Origin: Actinidia chinensis
Taxonomy: Eukaryota > Streptophyta > Magnoliopsida > Ericales > Actinidiaceae
Direction: 5' to 3'
Assembly: GCA_009663005.1 (NCBI GenBank)
Contig: VIGQ01001239.1
Location: forward strand, 50,001 to 62,500
DNA length: 12,500 nucleotides
Position 1 is the stretch's first letter. Each line of letters begins with the position of its first letter. Shown here piece by piece: positions 1 through 8,175 of the stretch. Made by a program: the position numbers and the translations under genes. The notes under the pieces were generated by a model, which was not told where the DNA came from, made no database searches, and saw nothing but the letters and a program-made list of their open reading frames with translations.

Positions 1-118
1 ACGGGTTTGTCTGGCGTCCACATTCATCCATTTGGGGGTGAATCCCACTTTAAAAAAAAAATATTAAGAATCCAACCCTAAATGAGTGGATGTGGAGCGC
101 CACGTTAGACGAGCACGT
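1..118. mobile_element. MITE-like inverted repeat, left edge possibly cut
   Basis: Two imperfect inverted arms of about 50 bases (roughly 1-49 and 67-118) flank a short A-rich loop. The segment ggcgtccacattcatccat near 13-31 pairs with the complement of atgagtggatgtggagcgcc near 82-101, and gggtgaatcc pairs with the complement of ggattc/ccaaccct in the right arm. The outermost acgggtttgtct also resembles the complement of agacgagcacgt. No coding capacity is visible. This is the shape of a small non-autonomous foldback element. The true left end and any target duplication may lie outside the window, so the superfamily is left open. Confidence 0.5.
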
Positions 119-833
119 GGTAATAACACGGACGAGCCATCTTTAATTTTTTTTTAACATTCCTCGGCAAACAAATCTGGAACAACCAACACTGTCATTA
201 CAGAATCTTTCTCATACAGAGTTCTTTCCTATTTGGAATTTATAAGCACTGGTCCGAGTCTCTGTAATCAGAAACGATTACAAGCATTTCTCAATAGTTG
301 AATCTTATGCTTGTCATTTAGGGTGGCAAGAATATGACACTTGACCTATTAAAATGGGGGCCATCACAATTATAGAGGATGAGGTAATTAAGAAAGCCCA
401 CATCAATTCCAACTTTCAATTATGTCACCATGTGACAAATAAGGGTATAGGGAGGACACTCTAAAAGTTTGTTTCAAAAATAATTGAGTTATAGTGATAT
501 CAAAATTTTGTAATTATTTTTTTATTGTCCTTCATTTTAAAGAGTCAGTTACCAATTTTACTTTTGGATAATATTCGATTGTCGAAAAGTAATTTTGAAA
601 AAACCCCCTAAAACTTTTCAACAACCCATTGAGTACTTAAACAAGCTGTTTTCCAAAGGAAACAACAAAAAATGGGATAGAAAAGCAGCATTTTCAAATT
701 ATATACTTTAGTAACACATATTAATTCATATTGTATTTTATGTGGGGTCCCAAATATGGGGTTTACATGTATCTAGTTTTTCTGATATTAAAATTCACCG
801 TCCGTCATAAAAATGGTACAGAAAAAGACTTAC
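119..833. other. A/T-rich intergenic stretch, no gene recognised
   Basis: I see no sustained open frame, RNA gene or clear repeat here. It lies downstream of the carboxypeptidase relic on that gene's strand, so later exons would be expected here. I looked for recognisable S10 family C-terminal segments and found none, which suggests the 3' half of the gene was lost. Confidence 0.5.
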
Positions 834-1494
834 CAATGATTTCCTAAGGTTTGACAAAGGGCTTCTTGTTGGCCTTCTTGTTATAGTAAAGTATAGTTTG
901 CAAGTTGAGGTACATAATGTCTCGTAGCTCTCACCAGAAATGTAAAAATCCCTAATTTTGTACTCTGGATACCTCTAAGCCAATTCAAACCGAACACATA
1001 ATTATCGGAAGCTGTTTTCTTATCACCGCCCCTTTCAAAATCAGATGGCGTGTTCGAGTACGAAAAAACCCTACTCCGGCCGGCGAATCCAAAAACACAA
1101 AATTTGACAGCTGTGAACACAAGAAAATCTAGATGTTATTTTCAGAATCAGTTGTGCATAACATTTTCTTATAAATTATTTTTAGCTAACGGTTTCCAAA
1201 CTTGACTCTTAAATTTGTGGAGAAAGAACTCATTTTTGAAAAATCACTAAAAATCTATAATTTTTAAGTTCTCGAAAAATTGTCTACTACAAAATGAACA
1301 AAATATGAAAAACGATGAATATTTTTGATTTTAAAAACTCCCAATTTCCTAAAAATCTTTTAGAAAGAGAGAAGAAACAGGTAACGTACCTGGTTCAAGA
1401 AAATCTATTTTTTTGAGTGTCTTTCCATCACTATGGACTCGGAATGGTACCAGCTCTTGCATGGCTCCAGAGGCAAGAGATGAACAACCAGGCC
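834..1494 (-). pseudogene. Serine carboxypeptidase-like (SCPL, peptidase family S10) pseudogene, two internal exons
   Basis: Two exon relics lie in the correct order on the minus strand. The first (1494 down to 1390) reads [14 protein letters not shown] then [11 protein letters not shown], the oxyanion-hole region of plant carboxypeptidases, bounded by ACAG and GGTACGT splice borders. The second (1110 down to 834) is bounded by TTCACAG and GGTAAGT. It holds FLDSPAGVGF, SYSNTPSDFERGGDKK, TASDNYVF, LNWL, RYPEYKIRDFYISGESY, HYVPQLAN and YYNKKANKK, but these pieces fall in different frames. The nucleophile motif GESY (924-935) keeps its serine codon, but about two bases are missing just after it. 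Other shifts lie at the A6 run at 1063-1068, near 975 and near 890. About 125 residues remain of a family usually 450-500 long. Signal peptide, first exon and the Asp/His part of the triad are not found. Known family members are secreted or vacuolar peptidases or acyltransferases; this copy cannot encode one. Confidence 0.9.
1111..1389 (-). other. Intron of the SCPL relic
   Basis: This A/T-rich 279-base interval separates the two carboxypeptidase exon relics. It starts with GTACGT and ends with TTCACAG on the minus strand. Retention of an intron at a conserved family position argues that the relic is a decayed genomic copy and not a retroposed cDNA. Confidence 0.75.
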
Positions 1495-2274
1495 CTGTGA
1501 CAAAACGAATACTTCCACATTAGCTCATGATCCGTAACTTGTGAAAAAAATAAACAAAAACATAAAAAATGAAAACGAGAAACTGTTAAGTTTTTTAATA
1601 ATATGTACTAAGTGTGCGGCGTTGGGCTTCGAGTCACATAAATTGCCGCGTTACATAATAAAATAGTACCAGACTACGTAACTACTTTATCTACGAAACT
1701 TAAGCAAAGCCTTTTGATCATTAGTATTTCAAGAAAATTGTATATTTCAACTTAATTACGGATTTAGGCCTCTTTGTTTTATGCTCCCTTCACCTCAGCG
1801 TGCTTTCTGTCTTTCAATCGTTTCTCAATTCCGTCTATTTGAAGATTCGCCATAATGTGACATGACAAACACAAACAGTATATTAAACGAGGAATAAGAC
1901 TTTGGAGACGGGTGACGCTTGGCTAATAACATTTGACAAAATAGTATTGCACATTGCAAATACAAGTTTGAAAGCACGGGCTGAAGAAGTCATGGAAAGT
2001 CCTACACAGAAATCTTGTTTCTTCAAAAACAGCATCATACTTTTAAAACACAAATGATAATCAATCCCACGCATTATTGTCTGTAAGATGACACCATTCT
2101 ATAATAATGCCACCGGCTAGCAACACTGGAAGAATGATTGAGTGTATATTACTAATCTCTATTATCTAACCATAGGGCCCCCACTATCACAATATAAGAT
2201 TTGTCATGAAAGTAATAAGCGATGAGATATCAACGTCACACCTAATATGTATTCCCCCACTAGTTATAGAACAT
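1495..2274. other. Intergenic or former intron/5' region of the SCPL relic
   Basis: The first SCPL exon, which would end in the WLNGG-type motif, should lie here on the minus strand, but I cannot find it. The only feature noted is a 24-codon minus-strand reading frame at 1853-1779. The longer minus frame at 2074-1883 resembles no family I know and has no supporting signals. Confidence 0.45.
1779..1853 (-). other. Small ORF of 24 codons, unproven
   Basis: ATG at 1853-1851 opens a frame starting MANLQIDGIEKRLKDRK and ending at TAA 1781-1779. The second codon is GCG, which suits plant start contexts, and the peptide is charged with a helix-like spacing of hydrophobic residues. Short frames like this are common by chance. 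No TATA box or homology is visible, so it is recorded only as a possibility. Confidence 0.12.
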
Positions 2275-2899
2275 AGGGTAAATGATACTGACCTACTCTT
2301 AGTTTTTGGACAAAATACAGACACATCTTCATGAAATTTTTGAATTTGCCACTGACCTCCCTTATTGAAATTATTATCAAGATTCTCTATAGCTAATTTT
2401 ATGTAAAAATAACAAGATTGTTCTATGTTAGGGCTTTATTTTTTTTCTCAGTACACCTATTAAAATAAATAAAATATTCTCTTTTTTAAAAAATTGATAA
2501 CAAAATTTATTTTAATATGTTTTAGATTAGGAGCACTTAAAAAGTAGAATATTTAGATCGATTTTTGAAAAAAAATATTCATTGATAGCAAATTTTATTT
2601 TTAAGTACAGTTGATTAAGAGTACTTAAAAAGGTAAATATTTAGATCGATTCTTTTTAAACAAACACTACTATGATAAAAATAAAATCGAGTAGTTTTAC
2701 AAATAAATATTGTTTTAAAAAAGGAGAGAATGTTTATTTGTGTTTTAATTGGTGTATTGAGAAAAAGAATTTTAAAGCCTAAATAAATGGCAATCTTGTT
2801 ATTTTTTTCAAAACAATTAGTCTAAATGAAATTTTAATAAAATTTAAAAGTAAGATGGTCTGTATATTCAGTAACTAAAAGTGAGGGACTATATCCTAA
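2275..2899. mobile_element. Foldback (long inverted-repeat) non-autonomous transposon
   Basis: The core arms 2405-2491 and 2713-2808 are near-complementary over about 90 bases; for example aaaaataacaagattg at 2405-2420 pairs with caatcttgttattttt at 2791-2806. The pairing continues outward with gaps: actcttagtttt, aatacagacacatctt and gaaatttt on the left match the complement of the 2830-2890 stretch. The left end gggtaaatgatactgacct (2276 on) resembles the end of the element at 8176-9245. No ORF is present. I could not find a convincing target duplication, so the outer borders are approximate. Confidence 0.7.
2526..2699. repeat. Two-copy direct repeat inside the foldback loop
   Basis: The loop between the inverted arms is a diverged tandem duplication with a unit of about 85 bases. 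The block gattaggagcacttaaaaag...atatttagatcgat begins at 2526 and recurs as gattaagagtacttaaaaag...atatttagatcgat from about 2611. The following part (tgatagcaaattttatt against atgataaaaataaaat) also matches loosely. Confidence 0.7.
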
Positions 2900-3487
2900 A
2901 AGCAGGATTTGAATCAGTCCTTCCGCCAATTACCGTTGAGTACCATGGCATATTTTGTAGATGGGACCAGGACATTAATAGTGACAATAAAGTATATTCC
3001 CATTAGCAAAAACTCATTATAATAATACAAAAATAAATCACAATTTTCAAAACTAAAAACAAAAGCAGTTGAGAATTTTTGTTGAGTTAGTTGATTTTAT
3101 AGAAAGTGGGGCAATTAAAGACGTCGTAACCTCTTTTGCTGTTTTTTTTACCTTAAATATTAAATTTGTGTTTTTTCATATATCCTGGTAGCAGAAAATT
3201 CGTACTTGGGATCTACACGGTAGGATTTTTAAGAAAATATCACAATATCTAAGGCTCAGATGTAGGCTTATAGAGAGTATTAATACGAATGATAAGAATA
3301 AGTAAAATATACTTTCTAATTACTAATTACAATCCATGTAGAAATCTAATATTGCGTTTAAGGGAACATGTTAGTCTGAATGCCATTATGACCCTAAGCA
3401 TTTTTTCAAATACCAAAAATTTAGTGGTCACAAGTAGGCTAGTAGTCTACACGCCTACCATCCGTCCGTAATTTGACTGACTGCTTG
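2900..3487. other. A/T-rich intergenic stretch
   Basis: No gene or recognisable transposon is seen. The plus-strand frame at 3289-3471 has no family resemblance and no promoter-like or splice signals. A short imperfect palindrome, gtaggctagtagtctac, lies near 3434-3450. Confidence 0.4.
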
Positions 3488-3662
3488 TCGAGATTGATCT
3501 CCAACCACAATAATGTTTTTCTTCATTTTTTTTATATTTTTTATTATTTTGAGAAAAATAGAGAAAAATAATTGGTCTCCCAATGGTCTCTCTATGTTTT
3601 TATTTTTATTTTATTTTTGAGTTTAAAGAAAAAAATAGGGTTGGTCTCCAAGGTAGTCTCCA
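3488..3662. mobile_element. Small MITE-like element
   Basis: The end gagattgatctccaacc (3490-3506) is the imperfect inverse of ggttggtctccaaggtagtctcc ending near 3661. Between them lie T-rich DNA and an internal ggtctcccaatggtctctc motif of the same type. At about 175 bases with no ORF, it fits a miniature inverted-repeat element. The superfamily is not assignable because no target duplication was confirmed. Confidence 0.45.
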
Positions 3663-3873
3663 TTTATCCATTTTTGATTAAAAATAACGACTATATTTTT
3701 AAAAATTAAACTAGCATCGTAAACAGTTAAAAATTTATCTTATCAAATCTCTAGATAAACTAAACGGTTGAAAAAATACTGGAACACTACAATTAATCTC
3801 TAGTAACAATTATACTGCGTAATTGTTTCTCTTTTTTTAATGAACCAATAAAAGCAAAATTAAGTTGGTCATA
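3663..3873. other. A/T-rich spacer between two repeats
   Basis: I see nothing interpretable in this stretch. Confidence 0.4.
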
Positions 3874-4241
3874 CTAGGGTTGTTCAAGGATCGGTCGGGT
3901 CGCGGTTTGTGGTCACCGGCACCGAAGCGAAATGTCACTCGAAGCGAAAATGATCGGATGGAAAAATTTTGGGCCCGAATCCGATTCAAAAATGGTCGGA
4001 CGGATCGGATCGGGGGGGGGATGGAATTTGGCGAGTTAGGGTCGGGTTGGATAAAAATTTATAGATTTTAGTGTCACATTTTATCGGGGTTGAGCGGTAG
4101 GATTGGACGATGTAATGGCCCGATACTCAATCGAATGTGTGAGGTTAGTTAAATTTCACCCGTATTTATTCGTTAAAGTGAACGGGTGTAATCGGGTTGG
4201 GTTGGGGTCGATCGGGGTCGGACCAGATGACGGATACCTAC
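3874..4241. mobile_element. GGTCGG-rich degenerate repeat, hAT-like MITE relic
   Basis: The left end ctagggttgttcaaggatcg matches the widespread plant hAT-type end CTAGGGGTGTTCA. The body is full of degenerate (G)GTCGG/GATCGG/GGGTTGG motifs (3888-4030 and 4190-4222), including a run of nine or more G near 4010-4020. The right end gacggatacctac is only a weak inverse of the left end. The G/C content contrasts sharply with the flanks. Open frames on the plus strand here have low-complexity composition and are not taken as genes. Confidence 0.55.
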
Positions 4242-4254
4242 TAATGACAGGACA

Positions 4255-4658
4255 TCACCCACAAACAAAAAACTTGAAAACATGACATGGAAATGATACC
4301 TCCATTAAGCCAAAGTAGAAAGAGGCAAGTGTGAGACTTTTGGGCTTCAACCAAAGTAATAAAAAAAGCTTTTCCAGTTGATCATTCACTGTGAAATAGC
4401 CACCAATAGTGAGAGAACTCAACTTGGGTGCCCTGGCCAATTTCTCAATCATATATTCTCCTCATCCCGTCCGTGGAAGAACTTCAACCCTATCATGTCG
4501 AATCACCTCGAAAACCACCGTGTCGAACGCAGAATTTTTGTCAGCTAGATTGTAGAGAAGGCCTAGAGCATCACCTGTCCGTTTCTTCCCATGGGTGGAG
4601 CTAAGAAGGAAGAGATGAGGAGAGCGAAGAAAAGAATGGAGGAGCCCTTATGCACCAT
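4255..4658 (-). pseudogene. Unidentified degenerate gene, possible leucine-rich-repeat fragment
   Basis: ATG at 4658 opens a 31-codon frame beginning MVHKGSSILFFALLISSFLA, which looks like a signal or membrane segment, ending at TAG 4565-4563. A second frame, open from below the TAA at about 4650, continues through DALGLLYNLADKN, AFDTVVFEVIRHDRVE, one in-frame TGA (4464-4462), then IEKLARAPKLSSLTIGGYF, EKLF, and LKPKSLTLASF to 4255. The spacing of LxxLxI and LxxLxL stretches recalls plant LRR proteins such as F-box/LRR types, but no F-box or other signature is visible, so the family is not named with confidence. One base shift plus one stop would explain the breaks. The 3' end abuts the repeat ending at 4241. 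The promoter-like upstream region supports a once-real gene; chance cannot be excluded. Confidence 0.4.
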
Positions 4659-4720
4659 TTTTTCAGAGAGAGAGAGAAGAGAGGGGACTAAGGTTTGATC
4701 CAAAATAGCTGTATTTATAG
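4659..4720 (-). promoter_or_regulatory. TATA box and C/T-rich leader of the minus-strand relic
   Basis: On the minus strand, CTATAAATAC (complement of 4711-4720) lies about 55 bases before the ATG at 4658. It is followed by the pyrimidine tract ctcttctctctctctctg (complement of 4664-4681). A TATA box followed by a pyrimidine patch around the start site is typical of plant core promoters. The leader would be only 20-30 bases long. Confidence 0.5.
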
Positions 4721-4746
4721 CTTAGTAGGAGAATTAAGGTTTAAAT

Positions 4747-5144
4747 CACTGTTTTTAAAAACATGGAATGACCGGGGCAGTTCGAGCGGTCGAAGAAAAA
4801 AGTCTGGTCAGCCGTCAAAAGTATGTTGTGGGTTAAAATCTGGTAAAAATAGAGGTTCTTTTTTGTGGTTGATTAACCGAAAAATTCGACGATGATCGGT
4901 CATTGAAACTGGTCAGTTCATGTTTTTAAGAGAAATTTTATGTTTTAATTTTAAATTTTAAGTATAAAAAAAAAATAGGTAGAAAAATAAAAATATTTTT
5001 ATTACATTAATTATAAAATTAATGATTATAATTATGAACATCAAGGGTCAATAACGGTTAATCTGATAGTTGAACCAGGTGACCTATGAACCCGATCTCT
5101 TTTTCGGTTCACTCAAACAGTCCGAGTGTTTCAAGATATTAGTG
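4747..5144. mobile_element. Degenerate hAT-like MITE (CACTGTTTTTAAAA type)
   Basis: The left end cactgtttttaaaaacatgg (4747-4766), followed by gaccggggcagttcgagcgg, matches a common plant family whose ends read CACTGTTTTTAAAACCGGACCGG. The right part has the expected inverse: gttgaaccaggtgacctatg, aacccgatctctttttcgg, cagtccgag, and gtgtttcaagatattagtg ending at 5144. The centre is A/T-rich and non-coding. The 8-base flanks (gtttaaat and tacagtaa) do not match, so the target duplication has decayed or a border is off. It lies just upstream of the promoter of the minus-strand relic. Confidence 0.65.
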
Positions 5145-5730
5145 TACAGTAAAAGTCTTAGAACAGGAAGGATAGGATTGGAGAATATGAGAAACTATCA
5201 TTAAAAAAAATCAGAAAAGTTATTAAAAAAATTATGATCAGATTTATTTTGAATGCGAGGATCCAAAAAAAAATCTATAGCTAATATTTATTCACCCTAA
5301 GGGAATTTCTCTTAGACAATAGTTATTAAAAATATGGGGAAGCTACTTTCCCTCACCAATCTTGTTATGCCGGTCATATCCAAGGGAACGTCATTGATTA
5401 TGCAATGTTCAATTTGGAAGCATGACTTAATGAGTGAAGTGGCGGCCATTATGGCAGTGTTATCGCCCAAGAGCATTTTTAGTGATTTTAACTTGTATAT
5501 TACCAACAATGTAAAGACATACATACTCTAGTAAAATTCAAGATTTTTAATGTGAAGGTACGGACGCATATATGTATTGGTAATAAGGGTACAAATTATT
5601 ATAATTTGAAATGCAACCTTTATAATTTCATATTTATTTTCAAAATTAGAATAAATTAAGAGTTTCTTTGAAGGTTTGAGGAGTTACGGAGTGCCCCCTA
5701 TGTCCCCTTTGAATCCATCCATCTTAGTGA
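5145..5730. other. Intergenic stretch with a two-strand open segment at 5312-5531
   Basis: Overlapping frames are open on both strands around 5312-5531. The minus frame (5524-5312) contains SLKMLLGDNTAIMAATSL, IKSCFQIEHCIIND and VPLDMTGITRL; it has a mixed, protein-like composition and lies on the same strand as the relic at 4658-4255. I do not recognise a family. It could be another fragment of a leucine-rich protein gene or a chance frame. The rest of the stretch is A/T-rich with nothing recognisable. Confidence 0.25.
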
Positions 5731-5882
5731 ATAAATCACAAACTCTCTTAGAAAATTGGTGAGAGAATTTGGAATTTATTGTAAAATTATTAAATTTTAA
5801 CTGAATATGAAATCGACAATGCAAAGTACACATACATAATTTAAAAATAAATTTACAAACTCTTTTACGAAATTGGTTAAGA
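5731..5882. repeat. Spaced direct repeat pair
   Basis: The segment aaatcacaaactctcttagaaaattggtgaga (about 5733-5764) recurs as aaatttacaaactcttttacgaaattggttaaga (about 5849-5882), offset by roughly 117 bases. It may be a diverged tandem duplication or the remains of a repeat; no further copies are seen nearby. Confidence 0.5.
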
Positions 5883-6640
5883 CCGTTTGTTAAAAAAAAT
5901 TTATTTTATTCCTTCATTTTCATATTAAATGTGGTAGCTTTTGTGAACACTAGAATAATTATAAAAGAACCCAAAGTTTGACTTTGGTAACAAATGAAGG
6001 TCTGATTTTTAATTTTAATACATTAAACGTTTAAAATTTAAAAAATATTATAATTCAAAACCATTGCCAGCTTTCGTTTATTTAACTGATGACCACTCCC
6101 CCCCCCCCCACCCCGAAGGATTTACGAAATATTGAAAAAACATAGTGCATGAATTGGAGACCCTTGAAAAACCCAAACCCTACAATTGGGAATAGATATC
6201 TACAAGAATTGATAGAGTGTAAAAAAATGGGTACACAAATGCTGAATTGAAGTAGATATAGATGAATTGCGGCTTTAAAGGGGCGACAATTCACATGGGT
6301 GTCTTTTTCGTAATTGTTTGGACAAGAAGACATGTAGTGTCATCGAGTTAAGTAATAGAAGCGACGAATAATTCGAATGTGAAGATTTAAAAATCTTAGC
6401 AATTTAATTTGCCTAAAGTAAAAAAAAAAATAGAATTAATTTGTTATTAGGTCAAACTTCAGGTTCTTTTTATAAGTTTCCCTTAATCAAATGTACAACG
6501 ACTTGGCCGCGCAAGCATAAGTTTTGAGGCGGTTGTTAAAATAAAATTAAGCTTAATCTGCTGAATTTAAAGTACAAATAAATTACAAACTAAAAAGAAA
6601 CTGTATTAAAAATAATAAACATAATTAATAGAAGTAGATC
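5883..6640. other. A/T-rich intergenic stretch with a poly-C run
   Basis: No gene is supported. A run of about 11 C followed by accccg lies near 6099-6115. It generates the glycine/valine end of a minus-strand frame at 6333-6082, which otherwise resembles no family. The stretch near 6504-6535 (ggccgcgcaagc, gaggcggttg) is locally richer in G/C. Confidence 0.4.
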
Positions 6641-6884
6641 AAGGCAGCAGTCAACACTGTCTCATTAAGACAGAATTTGCCTCGTCATTTGATGTTGCGG
6701 CTAATTGGTGTCTATCTCCCAATTGCAACGGGATCACGCTCACAGAATTACACAAGTTATGCTCGGCGAACCAGAGAAAACAATATTGCTCTCACGAACT
6801 GGACTCTAAAACAGATGCCCAGAAATCCTCTGTTTTTCCTCACTGATGAACTCTCAGATTTTTGTGTGCTATAACTTTTACATC
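6641..6884. other. Mixed-composition segment of unknown origin
   Basis: Compared with its flanks this segment is balanced in composition. It contains a plus frame (6677-6874) with ARRTRENNIALTNWTL and PRNPLFFLTDELSDF. No family, splice border or start context is convincing. It could be a leader or exon relic, or transposon sequence such as LTR or UTR-derived DNA. It runs directly into the pyrimidine tract at 6885. Confidence 0.25.
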
Positions 6885-7260
6885 ACTCCCTCCTTACCCC
6901 TCTCCGTTCCCCTCCGTGTCCTTTTATTTCCCTTCGCCTTTCCTCACTCCGGCAGGTCTCCCCCCCCCCCTTTTATCAACAACCTTTGACCTCCTTCTTT
7001 TACCTTCGCGACTTCCCCCCTCTTTTAGTTCTTTCCGCATTCTCCGTTTCCCTTGGATGTCACCATCACTATCTCCTATTAGCCCGTTCTGTCGGGCCCT
7101 TTATCCCGCTCCCCTCCCACCTCTTTTTAAGGTACTCACCCTCCTCTCTCCACCTTACATCCTTCATATTCGCCTTTCTCCCTCGGCCTCACCTCTTTTT
7201 CTATACTCCGCTTGACTCCGCGGACCTTATCCTCACCCTTACCCCTATATCCCCCCTCCC
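6885..7260. repeat. Long pyrimidine-rich tract (C/T on plus, G/A on minus)
   Basis: For about 375 bases the plus strand is dominated by C and T with frequent cctt, cctcc and ctttt words and a run of about 12 C near 6959-6970. Two overlapping plus-strand frames here (6862-7215 and 6986-7327) are rich in Ser, Pro, Leu and Phe simply because of this composition. They are open in two frames at once, which argues against coding. The strand bias is the notable feature. Confidence 0.8.
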
Positions 7261-8175
7261 TGGAAATGTTGGAATTTCTAGATTTTTCAGGCTTCACATG
7301 AAAACTCACGATTTACTCCACCATTAAAACCATGTAACAGCCCACTAAACATCTAAATTACTCTCCTCTTATGGCTGATAATGGTAGCGTTATCAAAACT
7401 GAAAGTCTTGACCTTTTAGGCCATAGGAAATAAAGCTGAGAGGTATTTTGTAATTAAAAAATATAGGGGTTTATTCTGTAATTAAGAATTATAGGGTTTA
7501 AAAAATAATTAACAATTACTCAGTACACCCCCATCACCACCACGCGCCAATGCGCCTTAATAGAGCGACATTGTCCACGCGGTTGCGGCGCAAAGCCGCG
7601 CAAGAAAGCGAAGGTATAATTTGGTTCACTTAGTCATAAACTCCCTCTTGGTGCTCCAAATAGTCTCTGCTTAACATTAGCTTTGTGTATATAAATATTT
7701 TAGAATATTTTTATCCAATCGCTGTGGACTTCCACATTTGTTCATATCCGTGGTATCACTATGGTTAGCATTGTCTCATTCACTTTTTATTCGATTTGAG
7801 CTAATGAAGTATACTACGATTATCTACTTATAGAGAAGAATCATTCACACAAGTTAAAATACCTTCGATAACCGAAATTCCATCCAAACAAATTAGGTCA
7901 AAATTATCTCACATTTAACTTTTTTTTTTTCCAACAAACGTTTGCGTAAGGGAATCCAAATGAAGAAAGTGCCATTCAGTCATTCACACACATACATGTA
8001 TCCACTAAGAAAAATTTGTTCCCAAAATATATTTATTTTTATTTTTATTTTTATTTATATTTTATTTTGTTCTCCTCTTAATCATAATTTACTTAAAGCG
8101 AAAGCATATTATTAGAAAAGTTTACTTATTTGGAACAATTTCTCCCCATAGTATATTTAGTTTCAATTTATAATT
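7261..8175. other. Intergenic stretch with small local repeats
   Basis: No gene is recognised. Two tandem-like units, tattttgtaattaaaaaatatagggg and tttattctgtaattaagaattatagggt, lie at about 7445-7499. A G/C-rich hairpin-like segment, tgcggcgcaaagccgcgc, lies near 7584-7601. A (atttttt)n-type run spans about 8030-8068. The 7740-8000 part shows no structure. Confidence 0.45.

Noticed and set aside
1883..2074. First exon of the carboxypeptidase gene in the minus-strand ORF upstream of the relic
   Set aside because: The translation lacks the expected WLNGG-type end and any S10 N-terminal motif.
3865..4071. Plus-strand ORF of 68 codons rich in Arg and Gly
   Set aside because: It is a translation of the degenerate GGTCGG repeat.
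6082..6333. Minus-strand ORF of 83 codons ending in a Gly/Val run
   Set aside because: The end is made by the poly-C run; no family, promoter or splice signals are seen.
6862..7327. Two overlapping plus-strand ORFs of 117 and 113 codons
   Set aside because: They lie in the pyrimidine-rich tract, are open in two frames at once, and have only the Ser/Pro/Leu/Phe bias that this composition dictates.
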